A stretch of 64,000 nt of DNA, from contig CM075937.1 in NCBI GenBank assembly GCA_038030265.1, positions 15,996,001 to 16,060,000 of the forward strand, read 5' to 3'. Shown in pieces: positions 23,623 through 35,370 of the stretch; the stretch's first letter is position 1; every line of letters begins with the position of its first letter. This DNA comes from Corythucha ciliata (Eukaryota; Arthropoda; Insecta; Hemiptera; Tingidae). The notes below the pieces were generated by a model, which did not search any database, was not told the origin of the DNA, and was given only the letters and a program-made list of their open reading frames with translations. Both the position numbers and the translations under genes were made by a program.

Positions 23623-26200
23623 GAGAGTTTGTTTTGAAAAGAAGACGATAAATCGTATCTGATTGTGAGCTCGAAATAAAAATGACGAATTTCCAGCGAG
23701 CGTAATCGCTCAAACCCTGCACCGCTCGCCTATTGTATACAGTTTTCGACGTCTTTTTGTTGATTTTTTTTTCTATTCTACAACAGCGGGGGGGGGGGGG
23801 TAAAAGGGGTTTGAATAAAAATGAAGGCAGCGATTCCAAGGGTTTTTTTTATGCCTGGATTTTTTTTTTCATATTATATTTCGTCCCCCGAGGAACATAC
23901 GCTTTACGAGATAATGAAACATTCATGTTTCAGTAGGGTTCTCCTGTGTTTTTTTTACACTCTTGATCGCATAAAATTTTACGCATTTGTACTGACGCGT
24001 AAAAAGCAGGGAAAGATCTTATATTCTACGTATTCATGGTCCCGGTTACAGTTATCGATACTGAAAAAGCGTTGTGGTGAGGGTGGTGGAAAAATAAAAT
24101 GAAGGAAGAATTGAAAAAAAAAAAACAACGAACAAACGCGTTGTTTCTCATTAAAACTATTCTACTTTTTTGTCACTTTGATTAGGAAGAAAAAACAGAC
24201 GTGGAGTAAAATGAAAACAGAAAAAACATTGCCCAGGGTTTAACCAAAAGAGAAATCAAAGGCAGTTTCTATATTGTTTAACGGTGGGGATGTTTTCGGT
24301 TGGATAGGGGAAATCACCTTTTCCCACTACGCAGTCCCTTCGTTTCCATTAGTACGTGAGATCTCGTAAACCCCCAACACCCTTATCATACTCCCCCGGG
24401 CTCGCTAAATAACCCTTTCTTTCCTCCACCCCCTCTTGATCACACTTGAACCTCAACCACGGTAATTAATAGAGTTTCCTTCAAATTAACCCCCACCGGT
24501 GCTACCACCACCCGAAACACCAGCCTCTTCGAGAACACGTGCTCTGCATTACGCGACCGAATAATAATAACGCGGTGTGTGGGTGGGGCGTAGTAGCTGA
24601 GTAAAAGTCATACGTGAGAACCAACCCTATAGCGGCTCATATAGATTATTACGCAGCCCTTCCGAAGCACCTCAAACCTCACCGCCCCCCTCCCATCATT
24701 CCTCGACACACACAAAGCGTTAGAAAACGTCAAAACTTGATCAAAACAAGAAAGAGAGAGAGAGCGTGATTGCGTGAACCAAAGAGGCTTTGGAATGGGG
24801 GGGGGGTAGGGTAGTGAAAGAAAAAATCCAATATCGCGACACCTGGAGCACCAAGTGGCCCTTTGTTATTTGTAATTATGACCCCCCACCACCACGCGTC
24901 ACTTCACAAAGTAGCCTGCTTTTCCAGCACGTGCAGAAACCTTTTTTTTTCCTTTCTACATCTTTTATTTTTCGTCGAGCGAAAGTGCTTTTATTGCTTC
25001 GTAACGTGAAACGAGCTGGTACCGACTTGCAATATTTATTTGAGTAGTACGGAACGGAGTAGTTTTAATTTCTCAGCAGAGCTGAGACATTCAAGGAAAT
25101 TCACTAGAAACTTACATTTACTTACTTATTAATAATACACGGGCTTTCAGTATTTAAAAAATGTAGACCTTCATTTTTTCATCTCGTCCCCTTAAAGACG
25201 TAATAAACTATGTTTTATTACGTAATAAAACATAGTTTTATTACGTAATAAAACTATGTTTTATTACGTAATAAAAAAAACTCTTTTTTTTTTTCCTTTT
25301 TACGCATCTAAAAAGGGAAAAAAATGCAGATTTATTCCATGTTTACACGAGATTTTTAATAATGTAATATGTTTTAGTTCGTTTCATAAAATTAAAACGT
25401 CCCATAATAAAGTCACTTCTAGAAGGAAATGCGTTGTCGCCACGGTGGTGTTTTGACAAAAATTAATATGCTTGCCTGGTTGTTTCACATTCCTGCAAGC
25501 GAAGAGGAAAAGGACACAGAAGGCCACAGTGACGAGAGAGGTAAATGCTAGTGGGAAATGAAATTCTCTTCCATTATGAAAATGAAAGGGAAAAAGTAGA
25601 GTATACTGACGAGGGTGGAGGGTAATGGTTTTCTGGTTTTTCATGGGAGTTGCTGTACGGTTTTTAGGTTGTTTCTTTTTTTAATGTGGAAGGGTGGGAA
25701 AGGTTGGGGGAGGGCACATTTAATTTGGTTTAGCCTACAGTAACAGACGAATCATGCGGGGGGAGGAGTGGAGACTTTAAATATAGAGGGCACACTCTCT
25801 AATTCTACATATACGGCTGAGGAAATTTTAAAGAGATTAAACTCGAGTTTTGACCGAGAAAAGCACTCGGACGGCTTTATGAACAGTGACGACTATCCAG
25901 TCGAGCGAAATTAGAGGAGTCGAGCGCGAGCACACAATTTGAACGTCCCACGTTACCTACAGGACATCTATAGCCATCAATAGCTCTGTACCACGTTTGG
26001 CGTGCAGTGGCGCCGCGTTGCCAATTTGACGGATTTCCCGTCAGATCTGACAGATTTTGAAAGTTGGTAGAAGGTTGAAGGGCAAAAAAATCGTCTAACT
26101 CGAGCCGGTATGGCTCAATGATTTTAAAATGATCATTTTTATAAATAAATACAACTTTATGACCAGAGGTTGCTGCGAGATGGGAGACAACCGGTCCATT
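22541..26200. other. low-copy non-coding block
   Basis: No supported gene. Notable runs are poly(C) near 22741-22750, T(30) near 23589-23618, poly(G) near 23789-23800 and poly(G) near 24798-24806. Short frames at 23513-24102 and 24790-25047 are low complexity or lack domains. The palindromic array at 25198 lies here. Confidence 0.4.
25198..25275. repeat. array of alternating 23-bp palindromic units
   Basis: ACGT cores at 25198, 25220, 25243 and 25266 are joined by AATAAAAC-ATA-GTTTTATT in alternating orientation (CATAG, then CTATG centre). Each unit is nearly self-complementary and the whole block is a nested palindrome. Confidence 0.92.
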
Positions 26201-28195
26201 AAGCAGTATTTACTCTCGGATTCTGGCGCGGACTCGGAATTTTTTTCAAGGGGGGGGGGATGCACAAAGAAGTTCCTCCGCGTTTCTTGTCAATTTTACC
26301 CGTGAACTAGGGGGCTTAGACATAGCTCGGGACAAAAAATTTTGCCGATTTTCGAAAGTCCCCAACAATCACCATCATCAGATTCGGATTGTTATTTTGT
26401 TCCAGAAACGGTTCATTTATAAGTCCTTTCGCACGGTATTAGATCATCCAGAAATCGAAGTTTTCGGATTGGGTTCGAAAAATCAAATTCCATAGGCTTG
26501 GCTCTTCAAAAAAACCTTATTTCGTGAGTTTGGCTTGGCTCAACTCTTATGGATTTGCAAGCGTTTACAACTAACATTTTTTTTTTCCTGCCAATTCAAG
26601 CTCGAAATCTCATCAGAAATTAAAAAAAAAAAAAAAAGGAATCCAACCCGTTTAAAAAATGGTACCGAGCAAATAAAACAACAATAATACAGGGGTGATT
26701 TTAGGAGGGGCGATCGCCACCCCTGTCAGCTCAGCTACCCTCAGAGAAATGGCGGTCAATAAGAAAAGAAGGAAAAGTGAACGGAAGAAAATTTAAGGAA
26801 AGGGAAAGATGGTTTTCATGATATTGTTTTAAGCGGAAGAAGTAGGGACCGCAGCATCCTCTTCCTGAATTTTTTTGAGTTTACAGGGCCTGAAAAAACC
26901 CAGGGCCAGGTTATTTTTAACAGGGCCTGAAAAAACCCAGGGCCAGGTTTTTTTTTAACAGGGCCTGAAAAAACTTTTTGACAAGTAAATTCAGCCTTCT
27001 AAATTCACTGTTCAACATTTTTTCTTCAATCTCGAAGTTCAAGAGCGTCAACTTTCCTTAAATTTAACGTTCTTCAACATTTTACATGGAACATTTATTC
27101 GTGGAACCTGTTACTTTCGAGTTACAGGCCAAAAACAAACAAAAACGCTGCGAATTATCGAACAATGCCTTATTGTTTCGACTGTTTATGGGTTTATTAT
27201 TCATCGATGTAGTCAAATCCGGCTTGAAATTACATGAAAAACGACACCCCACACCCCTATGATCCCAAATCCTTTGAAAATCCCCATTTTGGACCCGCTT
27301 TTGGCCCATAAAACCCCAGGGAGTTATTTGATCAAACTGATCAGATGTTAGGACCAACTAGACCCCAAATGGAGTCTATGTGCGAAAGAACGAGTTTTTT
27401 CGAGCAATCCTAGGGCAAGATATGGCCCGGACGGCGGACGGACATTTTTTATTTATTGCAGATTTGGATTCTACGCACTTTGAAACGTAAAACTACAAAT
27501 TTTGAGGGGGGGTCAAAAAAATTTTTTTGCGATACGATTACAAAGTCTTATTATTGAGAAATAATAAGCCAAAAACACGGAGAAAATCTCGTGGTTCCCG
27601 CCGCCTTGGTAATCAGGAGAGGGACCATGTTGTCATTTTGTTGAAATTCTCATCCACCTAATCCTTATTTTTCTCTTTTCCCCATTGGACAACGGTCCCC
27701 CCCCCCCAATGTTCATTGGTCAGACCACCCGAAATCGACTCTTTGAACACATCTGGTGGAGAGGGGGAGAGGTATTTGATCTTCTACTTTTTGTCCTTCG
27801 GTACATATGGGAAATCCCTCGCGGGGACGGGACTTGAGTGTGTTGGAAGGGACGCGAGACGGGAACTCAGCCAAAAAATGCGGCACCTGACGGGACTTTT
27901 CATTTCCCGTCCCGTCCCGCGCACAACCCTAGTCTCCATTCACGGTTTCTGGAGTGAACTTACTGGCTAATGCAGACAAAAAGCGCTAATTCATGACCAA
28001 CTATACAGTAAACCTGGATTGCTCATAGCGGACTGGCGGGCGGAGGGGGTGCGCCATCCCCTGATAAATAATACTCGTCCCTCTCCTTCTGAAGTTAGGG
28101 CAACACGGTCGTTATTTTAAAACCCCACTCTCATCCACCACTTTCTGATGGCCACATTTTATCAGCAGTGATAAGCAATCCAGTTCTTTCATATA
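26201..28195. other. non-coding, mixed repeats
   Basis: No supported gene. Contains a GGCGCGGACTCGG segment with a G run near 26251, A and T runs, a short tandem repeat at 26883, and a C run near 27699-27708. The minus-strand frame at 27082-27357 has no recognised domain. Confidence 0.35.
26883..26974 (+). repeat. 37-38 bp tandem repeat, about 2.4 copies
   Basis: The unit begins ACAGGGCCTGAAAAAAC and continues CCAGGGCCAGGTT. Copies start at 26883, 26920 and 26958. Confidence 0.92.
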
Positions 28196-30240
28196 TCGTT
28201 GTTCATGGCTAAACTAAAAATGAGGGTAAGTTGCTAATTCTCGGCTCAAATTGTGAAAAGCGCTAATATCCTGAAATTCTTGGGTCGAGTCCGCGGGTAA
28301 AATAAGAAAACCTGTTAGTTCAATACTAAAAGTGCCAGAAATTCTCTGATCAAATTGAGAAAAAAGAAACGTTTAATTACAGCTAAAATTTATAAAAAAC
28401 TTTTCAATTTCACTTATTATTTGCGAGTAAATTTGAGAAAATTAGTCGCGAGATTAGATCATTTGCTGGAGCAAAATATCTGCAAAATTAAGAGTTTCGA
28501 CTATAATCAAATCTTGCTACATAATAACTGCAAGTTTAGGGTCTTACCCATCACGAAATTGTAATTTTCAGGCCATTTTTTTAAAACCTCTACCCTAGGA
28601 TAGTCTACCGCGACAACAGCACCCAAAATCTGACAAATTTAGCCATGTAATTACAGCACTCAGAGCTATTCAAAACTGTGGATCGGTTTCGTTCGGCTTC
28701 AATTGTCGTTTAAATGCCTAGTTTCTGGTGTATACTTGCGCGAAATTGCCAGCTTCCGGTCTTTATTTCCTCGAAATTTCGAGTTTCTAGGGACCTTTCA
28801 TTGTAGTGACCATGGGAACCCTCGAAAGTGCCCAAAGTCTTCTGACGGATAGCCGCACAATTGCGGCAACATTTTGAACTTATCGGTAAAAATAGAATTT
28901 TCCTGGCTGATTATTCGCGGTTTTACAATATGTACGTCATAGTTCCAACGAAACTATAAGTTTCAGGGCAGTTTTGGGTGCGAACCTTGAACGAATTGCG
29001 CCGCCTACTTTTAATTTTAATTTGATATTGAATTTTTTGAAAAGTTTGCATGCTTGTAGTGGGGGGAGGGGTCCTAATATAATCGATTGCGGCGGATCCC
29101 AATCTGAGAGGAATTATTCAAGTTTCCTAATTAAGTTTCGAACCCGGCAGGCTCCAAAGTCTCCTTTGGGCACATACACCCATAACCTGATCCAATTTTC
29201 CTGTTCACAAGTTAGTAGTGGGCATACTTTTTCCCCCGGCACGCTTTCATTCGATCAAGAAACAGAGAACGTTCCTGCTAGAATCACGTTTATCCGCCAA
29301 AATACTTGCTCTTGAAGCTCAGAAAGACTATTTTGACTAAACTGTGGAAGGTAACGACGTTGTGAGCGTTCAATGGCTCTTGAAAATTAATTTTACCCAA
29401 GAAAACCTAAAACCCCAGAAGCTAAATCATGACTGTGTGACTGCGTCCATTTCCACCAAAAAGTCCGCTTGAAAACCTTATTATTCGGCTGCAAGGAATA
29501 TGGCATTTGAAACTGAAAATTCAATCGCCCAATCAATTTGTTTGGTAAATAGGTGTAGCTTCTGAATCTGGAAAATTTGCTCGTTTAGTCCCTTTTAATA
29601 GCCCCAAGCCCAAAAGGGGTGATTTAGCCTCAGTGATTTAGACCTAAGCCGCTACGAGAAAAGGGCAGTTTCAACTGAAACCCATCACAAATTAATTTAG
29701 ACTTGAAAAATGTTTTTATGGTGGCGGGGAGCCTAAAATACTACTTACTATCACGAAATCCAGTAAGAAAAGTCTCGAAATCCTGCATGAACACATTGGA
29801 AATACCTCCCAGTAAATTATTATGAGGAGAAGAAAGGTGAGTGCCACGGATTTTTTGGGTTCCTCGAGGGTATTCCTTAATTTTTCGTCCATGTTTTTAA
29901 ATAATTTTCAGTAGAAATACCATTCAACAATATCTTAAGTTTTACCCTCTCTCCCTCACCACAATAATACTCTGAGGCCACAAACTTGCCGCAAAATGAT
30001 TTAGCTTCAGCAATCTACTATCAACCACGGCATTGATTATTTTTCTCAGCAGAAACTTAGTTCTGGGACCTGTGAATTTTAACATTCATATCAGAAAATT
30101 GTCTCATCCTCCCCAGCATCAACTCTTTCGGTTCGCAAATGTTTTATTACCCGCGAAACTGACAACTCGGCGAAACTAGGCTACGCTCTTGTATAGAATA
30201 ATGTGATTATTTGACCAAACAAGTTGCATTTTAGTCTCAG
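28196..30240. repeat. reversed family A remnants, then family G degenerate array
   Basis: At 28196-28480 degraded reversed family A units are seen (GCTAATTC, GGCTCAAATTGTG). Beyond about 28560 the DNA is built of loosely repeated pieces such as CGAAATTGCCAG, CTGAAATTGAG and TTTCGGGTC like those at 15.5 and 57.6 kb. The frame at 28974-29315 has no domain and is regarded as chance. Confidence 0.45.
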
Positions 30241-30654
30241 ATTCGAACTTTTGGACGCTCCTTTTGGGAAAGCCTGGATCTGCGCCTGCCCGCCGCTACC
30301 CTCCCTTAACCAATAAATAGTCTAACGTAACCACCCTTAATGCCACTCATGGATAATTACCTCGAAGAAAATCAAATAATTCAGGCAAGAATTGGTGAAG
30401 AGGGAAATTTTCATGACATTTCTGTCTAGAAATATGTCACTGTTTAAATCTTCGAAAATGTCATGACAGATATGTTTACTTGTTGTATCTTACGTGTTGT
30501 CGTGGAAGCGACGTGTTGAAGTGCTCCTCAATTTAATGATTCATGAGAGGGGGCAATTAAAATACTTCAAAGATGTGCGAAAGGTTCCTTACTGAGCAAC
30601 TCCATTGACTTCAGAATGGGGGTCACAAAAAAGAAATAATTTCTTTATTTGAAC

Positions 30655-30932
30655 CAAGGCGACTAAACTTTACTATAGGTGCCGCAGATTTCCCCCTGCC
30701 CATCGGACGGGAAAGGTGGAGACTGACGTCACCAGCAGTCCTTTGCTCCCGATTGCTCACCGTAGAGGAGCAGAGCAAGTTAATTTTGAAATTTAAGTTT
30801 ATGATTTCTCAAAAATCACAACCCAATAACAATTAATAACGTACTGGGTCTAGCGCAATGGCGGTTGGGACTGCTCGTGACGTAGGTGAAGGACAGTGAT
30901 CTGCGGCACCTATAGAAAATTTAGGCACCTTG
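30655..30932. mobile_element. 278-bp hAT-type MITE with 8-bp target duplication
   Basis: The termini are CAAGG and CCTTG, and the inverted ends extend inward about 35 bp with few differences, including the perfect inner block CTATAGGTGCCGCAGAT / ATCTGCGGCACCTATAG. The 8-bp duplication ATTTGAAC is exact at 30647-30654 and 30933-30940. An 8-bp duplication with CA...TG termini is the hAT pattern. There is no coding sequence, so it would depend on an autonomous partner. Confidence 0.85.
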
Positions 30933-30957
30933 ATTTGAACTAACCACAACAACGAAC

Positions 30958-31301
30958 CAAAGTCATATGGAAAACCAAGTCATTAAACTTTGTATTATTT
31001 GTATGTTAAAAAAATGAAGCGGTTCGTGAGTTGGGATTTTTGCTCCCGATACTTTGCGCTGCTCTACTATGAAAGTAGCTCACCCGCTAAATTCAAAAAT
31101 TATACAAAAGTTAAGTGTTGAAAAAAACATATGGTATCAAGATAGATATCACGCTACAACTTCAAACCGAAAATAAATATAATAATTTTTGTATTTGGCG
31201 GGTTTTCTCCTTTTTTATTCTTAACGGGAACAAAAATCCCAACCTAAAATAAAAAAAAAATTTTCCTCGAGTCTGAGGACTTGGTTTTCCATATGAATTT
31301 G
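30958..31301 (-). mobile_element. 344-bp hAT-type MITE, copy 1 of a two-copy family
   Basis: The ends are CAAAGTCATATGGAAAACC on the left and GGTTTTCCATATGAATTTG on the right. An exact 8-bp duplication CAACGAAC occurs at 30950-30957 and 31302-31309. The same element occurs inverted at 35371-35796; interior landmarks are GGGATTTTTGCTCCCG and TATGGTATCAAGATAGATAT. Non-coding. Confidence 0.88.
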
Positions 31302-31309
31302 CAACGAAC

Positions 31310-32304
31310 AAACCTAAAACTTCAAATTTTAATTGTTTAGATGTTTTGAACCCCAGCTTCAGTAGATGTCATGACATAAATGTCTCCGTGTGTACAAGCT
31401 TTAAAGGTCACTTGATTTCAAAGAAATTTCAAGATCCGGTGCTCTAAAATATCAATGAAATGGCAAGTTTTAAACTGTTTCGTGGGAGCCCGGGCCCTGG
31501 TCTTGCCGGCCATGATCAACAGCGTCTTGGGATGACAAGGCCCATACACTTAATCGTATCACTTCAACAAAATTAAAACATTTTGGAGGCAAATATTGAT
31601 CCGGGCAATATTGCCAGGTCCTTTCGCAAAATTGGGAGTGTCGGTGCCTATTTTTTAGTTTCGGTCAGCTAGCCGGGTCTGAATTCACCTAATCCCAGTG
31701 CAGTAATTGCAATATTTAGAGATAAATATTTGTGAGTTCCTATTTGTAATTCCTCTTTTCGGGACTCGCTTCCGCATTACGTGGTGTCACAGTGTGCCTG
31801 CAGATACACAATCATTTAATTAGCGTTAATTGGAGTGATTTGAATTTATCTTGTACTCACTCATGAATAAGTAAAAGAGATTCACCGAACAGTTTTCCTA
31901 CAATTTATGCTTAAAACGTTGATGGCGCCGTTGGCAGCCTTAAAACTCTTCTCACTTCTATAGTAAACCAATACTCATTCATAATGACCTTGGCACTCGT
32001 GGTAACCGGTTGAGGATATTTAATGGATTTTAATTTAAATCTATGGGAATCATGGGAAATCGCTCTCTCTGCCTATTATTTCTGTTCATTTTTTCCGTTC
32101 TTATTGTCACATTTGGGATGCGTGGGAGTTCGAGTGGGAAAATTATAGAATACCGTATCATATTGTGTGCAAATTCGATTATTAACTTTAAAGGCGCGGC
32201 GTCCACGCTGAAGAAGTGCACTTAGACGTTAGAAATAACTTCAGGTTAGCTCATCAGGATCATTTTTTCCTCGTATACTTCAGCTAAAGACAAGTTGTGT
32301 AATC
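31310..32304. other. upstream region of the acyltransferase gene
   Basis: Contains a partial relative of the GC-rich repeat near 31485-31630 (ACATTTTGGAGGCAAAT). A 60-codon frame with a hydrophobic start lies at 32043-32225 and ends 80 bp before the acyltransferase ATG. No confident TATA or initiator element can be named. The promoter of the gene at 32305 should lie here. Confidence 0.35.
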
Positions 32305-32708
32305 ATGTCCAATAAAAGTCTTGTCTCCATTATTGGGCTGGCGCTAACGCCCTTCTTCGTAGCATCCCTCGTTTTACTAGTCGCTTACCGCTTCATTTGT
32401 CACTTATGGCTCAAATACACTCACACGGGTTATGCGGGACTTTTAGACGCAACAGAGAACTGTACATGCGACCACCCGAAGAGCGTTAATCTGTACGTCG
32501 TGAACGTGTTTCTGAACGTCAGACCAACAAATGTGGAAAGCTTTGAAGGTATATAATATATACCTCACAATATACATATACATACACACATACACGTACA
32601 TACGTAATACGATATACGTATACATAATATACATATTATGTAGTACTATAGTTTTTATTTTAAAAGAAAAAAGAAAACGGAAGGTGGGAAGGAGTTGTCT
32701 TCAGTTTT

Positions 32709-32745
<37 letters not shown>

Positions 32746-34129
32746 TTCCGAAGGGCTGTAATAAATAAAATGAATAGAACTTATTCGAAGAAAAAGAATG
32801 AAAAAGTTAAATGGATAATGCGGAAATTTTGCGGCTTAAGATTCTGGCAAAAAAAGAATTTTGACGCTGAAGAGCAAATAATTGTATTTGACGCAGCAAA
32901 TTTTAAAGAAAGTCAAGACTATATGTCGACTGTCGCAAATAAAAAGATTCGAAAAAACAGGTATTTATTTGCTTTGACCCGACATTTTTAACAAATCGAA
33001 AAAAAAATTAATCATTTTAACGAAGGATGTTCGAAGTTCACGTGGGTCGCAATCTCATCGACGGCAACTACCCGCTGTTCTTTCGATTTCATCACGTGTT
33101 GGGTGACGGCTACGCCCTTCGGCGATTCATTTTAGATGGTCAAGTGTCTCAATCAAACTTCCACAATGCGGCACCAAAAATTCAAGAACCAAAAAAAAGC
33201 TTTTGGAAGATTTTAATGGATAACATAATTTCGGCTGCCGATGTAATCAAAATGGCCATGAATTCGCCTAAATTTTGTCTACAGTTGTACTTGAGGCCAT
33301 ACGATGAGAATTCTCTAATAGCTGAAGATGAAGGTGATCTTTCAGGAGAAAAAATTCTTAGGTATCAAGAATGAAGCGTATAAAATTAATTTCTTCTTCC
33401 ATCCATTTGGTCTAACAGTGTTTTTTTTTTTTTTTTTTTTTAGGTGGCTCACAGAAGAATTCAGGAAAATGAAGGAAATAAAAAGAATAACGAAAAATAC
33501 CGTCACTGAGCTCATACTCATGGCAATATCGAAAAGTTTGGACGATATGTTCAGAAGTCGAGGCGAGTCAGTGCCTTACGTCACATTCACGTTTATCAAG
33601 AGAAAAACTCAAGACTCAAGCGGCATAGTCAACGAATATCAACCCGCGTGTTTCAAAATGCCCGTGAAAACTGACGACCGAGAGAAGTGCATCGTGCAAC
33701 GGGTTCGTGACCTTGACACTTTGCCGGCGTACAAGTGTAATTTTTACCTACCGAGATATTTGATGGCGTCCTATCCGATGGAAATTCCCGACTGGACGCT
33801 TGACTGTACGGAATTTACGGCCTTCTTGAGCAACGTCCCTGGACCTGACCAGAAAATTGCGTATGAAGGATTTGAAGTTGAAGAGTGCATGTTTTTTGGC
33901 CCCAACGTGCATAAACGAAACGGTAAAAAAACAAAATGTCTAAAAATTGTATTCGGCTGAATTCCATTTGTTTTAAGGTTTGGGCTTTATGTGTGTAACA
34001 TACGTTGACAAGATTGTCTATTCCGTCGTTATCGATAAGACATTGACTAGATCCAAGGAAGATGCTCAAAAATTAGTCGATGGAATGGTTCAATACATTG
34101 ATGGCATGAAATTGTTAATGAATGCTTAA
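32305..34129 (+). CDS. WS/DGAT (WSD) family O-acyltransferase, five exons, intact
   Basis: Exons 32305-32548, 32744-32960, 33026-33361, 33444-33922 and 33978-34129 join in frame to 475 codons and a TAA; every intron is GT-AG. Residues about 7-35 form a membrane helix (LALTPFFVASLVLLVAY). The WSD N-terminal domain carries the catalytic HHxxxDG motif as HHVLGDG (residues 176-182). The C-terminal domain (DUF1298) carries SNVPGP at about 395-400, followed by a C-terminal FMCVTYVDKIVYSVVID. This family transfers acyl-CoA to fatty alcohols or diacylglycerol, giving wax esters or triacylglycerol, usually at the ER membrane. Length matches the family norm. I chose the ATG at 32305 because the membrane helix follows at once and no longer in-frame start is supported. 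Exon joins fall in conserved stretches (FE|EFRRAV, LR|WLTEEF), which supports the model. Intron 1 holds a TA/CA microsatellite and a T(29) tract; intron 3 holds T(22). Substrate is not predictable from sequence. Confidence 0.9.
32551..32740. repeat. intronic TA/CA microsatellite and T tract
   Basis: Intron 1 of the acyltransferase contains imperfect TATACATA/CACATA repeats (about 32551-32645) and a T(29) run (32711-32739) that serves as an extreme polypyrimidine tract four bases before the acceptor. Confidence 0.85.
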
Positions 34130-34183
34130 ATCGCATTAATGGAGAATTCTGTCTTTAGACGCATTATAAACAATTGATTTTAC

Positions 34184-34189
34184 AATAAA
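34184..34189 (+). promoter_or_regulatory. polyadenylation signal AATAAA of the acyltransferase gene
   Basis: AATAAA lies 55 bp after the stop codon; another AATAAA follows near 34216. Either would give a short 3' UTR. Confidence 0.6.
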
Positions 34190-35206
34190 TAGTAAAACGG
34201 TCATGAAATTCAGTGAATAAATGAGTCTTGGAATTATTTTGATCTCATAATCAAAAATTAATAGGTTTAATAGGTCTGTTCCATTGTTTCGCGAGAGCTG
34301 CACTTTTGAATAAAATCATCTGATTTCATTCAATTTTCAAAAATTACTTAATGGGATCTCATAGTTTTCTGCTCCAGCTCTGCTCTAGAAACAATGGAAT
34401 ATAACTAATGTTTACTTCGTGAAAGCTTACGATTTAAATTCAAATGACTCAATTAACACCAGTTAATTGAACCAGTGCGGTTGAGTTAGTTACAAATCCC
34501 GTTATGAGCTTGGACAGAGCCATGGGTTGGATTCCGCTATGATTGAAATAATAAAACAATAAAATAAATAATTCTTGTTTGTTAAGAAATGTGATTTTGC
34601 AAATAAATAAATAAAAAAAAAAAAAATAACTCCCACATCCACCACCAACCGCATTACAATCATCATGAACTGGAGAGGCCGAGGGCGCGCTCGCGGAAGC
34701 AATTGCCTTACCTGAAGGCATGCTTAAATACGGATACTTTTGGTGGTTTTTTCACACGTTTTTTCTTCTATCTCGGAAGAAAAAAAGAATAATCCAGAAC
34801 TAAGCAGGCCATTCGAAAGCTGACAACCAGTAGAAGTTTTTAATAATTTTTTACACTTCCTACGAGGGCCATAAAAGAATTGACAGCTGCCTGAAAGACT
34901 AAGAGTTTTCTGGAAATCTAAGAAGTTGTCTGTTCAGCAGCAATTTAAGCACCACCACCATTTTTAAATGAGACCATTTTTTCATCAGGTACAGACGATT
35001 TACTAAGGAAAACCGTGGGTACATTAAAAATTTGGAAAACCCCGATTATCTTCAAAACCATAAGTAGTTGGACAATCGTGTATAGGGTCATTTTGGTTCC
35101 AAATATGACCAAGAATCACCCATTTCATTTATGCCAGACTTTTCCGTTACACCCTGTATACTGAGAAACCTAAATCAATTGAAAGCATTTTAATTCTCAA
35201 CACTTA
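34190..35206. other. non-coding, nothing recognised
   Basis: AT-rich sequence between the acyltransferase gene and the Harbinger element. It contains a TAAATAAA/poly(A) run near 34600-34626. The minus-strand frames at 34449-34721 are low complexity. Confidence 0.35.
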
Positions 35207-35370
35207 GGGCCGTATTCAGAAACCAACCTTTACGTCCCCTTAGGAGCTTCTTTAGTTAAGGTTCCTTCAGCGATTCCTTTAAAAATCGTATTCAGAAACG
35301 TTCCTTTAGAGTTCCTCGGCAGTTCCTTTAGCTAAAGGGGCCTTAAAGCAAATAAACAATGAAAATATGC

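Noticed and set aside
32043..32225. 60-codon frame with a hydrophobic, signal-like start, 80 bp before the acyltransferase ATG
   Set aside because: No acceptor, polyA signal or homolog is recognised, and an equally long frame overlaps it on the other strand. It could be a chance frame in the 5' region.
33328..33443. In-frame ATG upstream of exon 4 giving a longer single-exon acyltransferase fragment
   Set aside because: It reads through the T(22) tract into poly-Phe; GT-AG splicing restores a continuous conserved protein.
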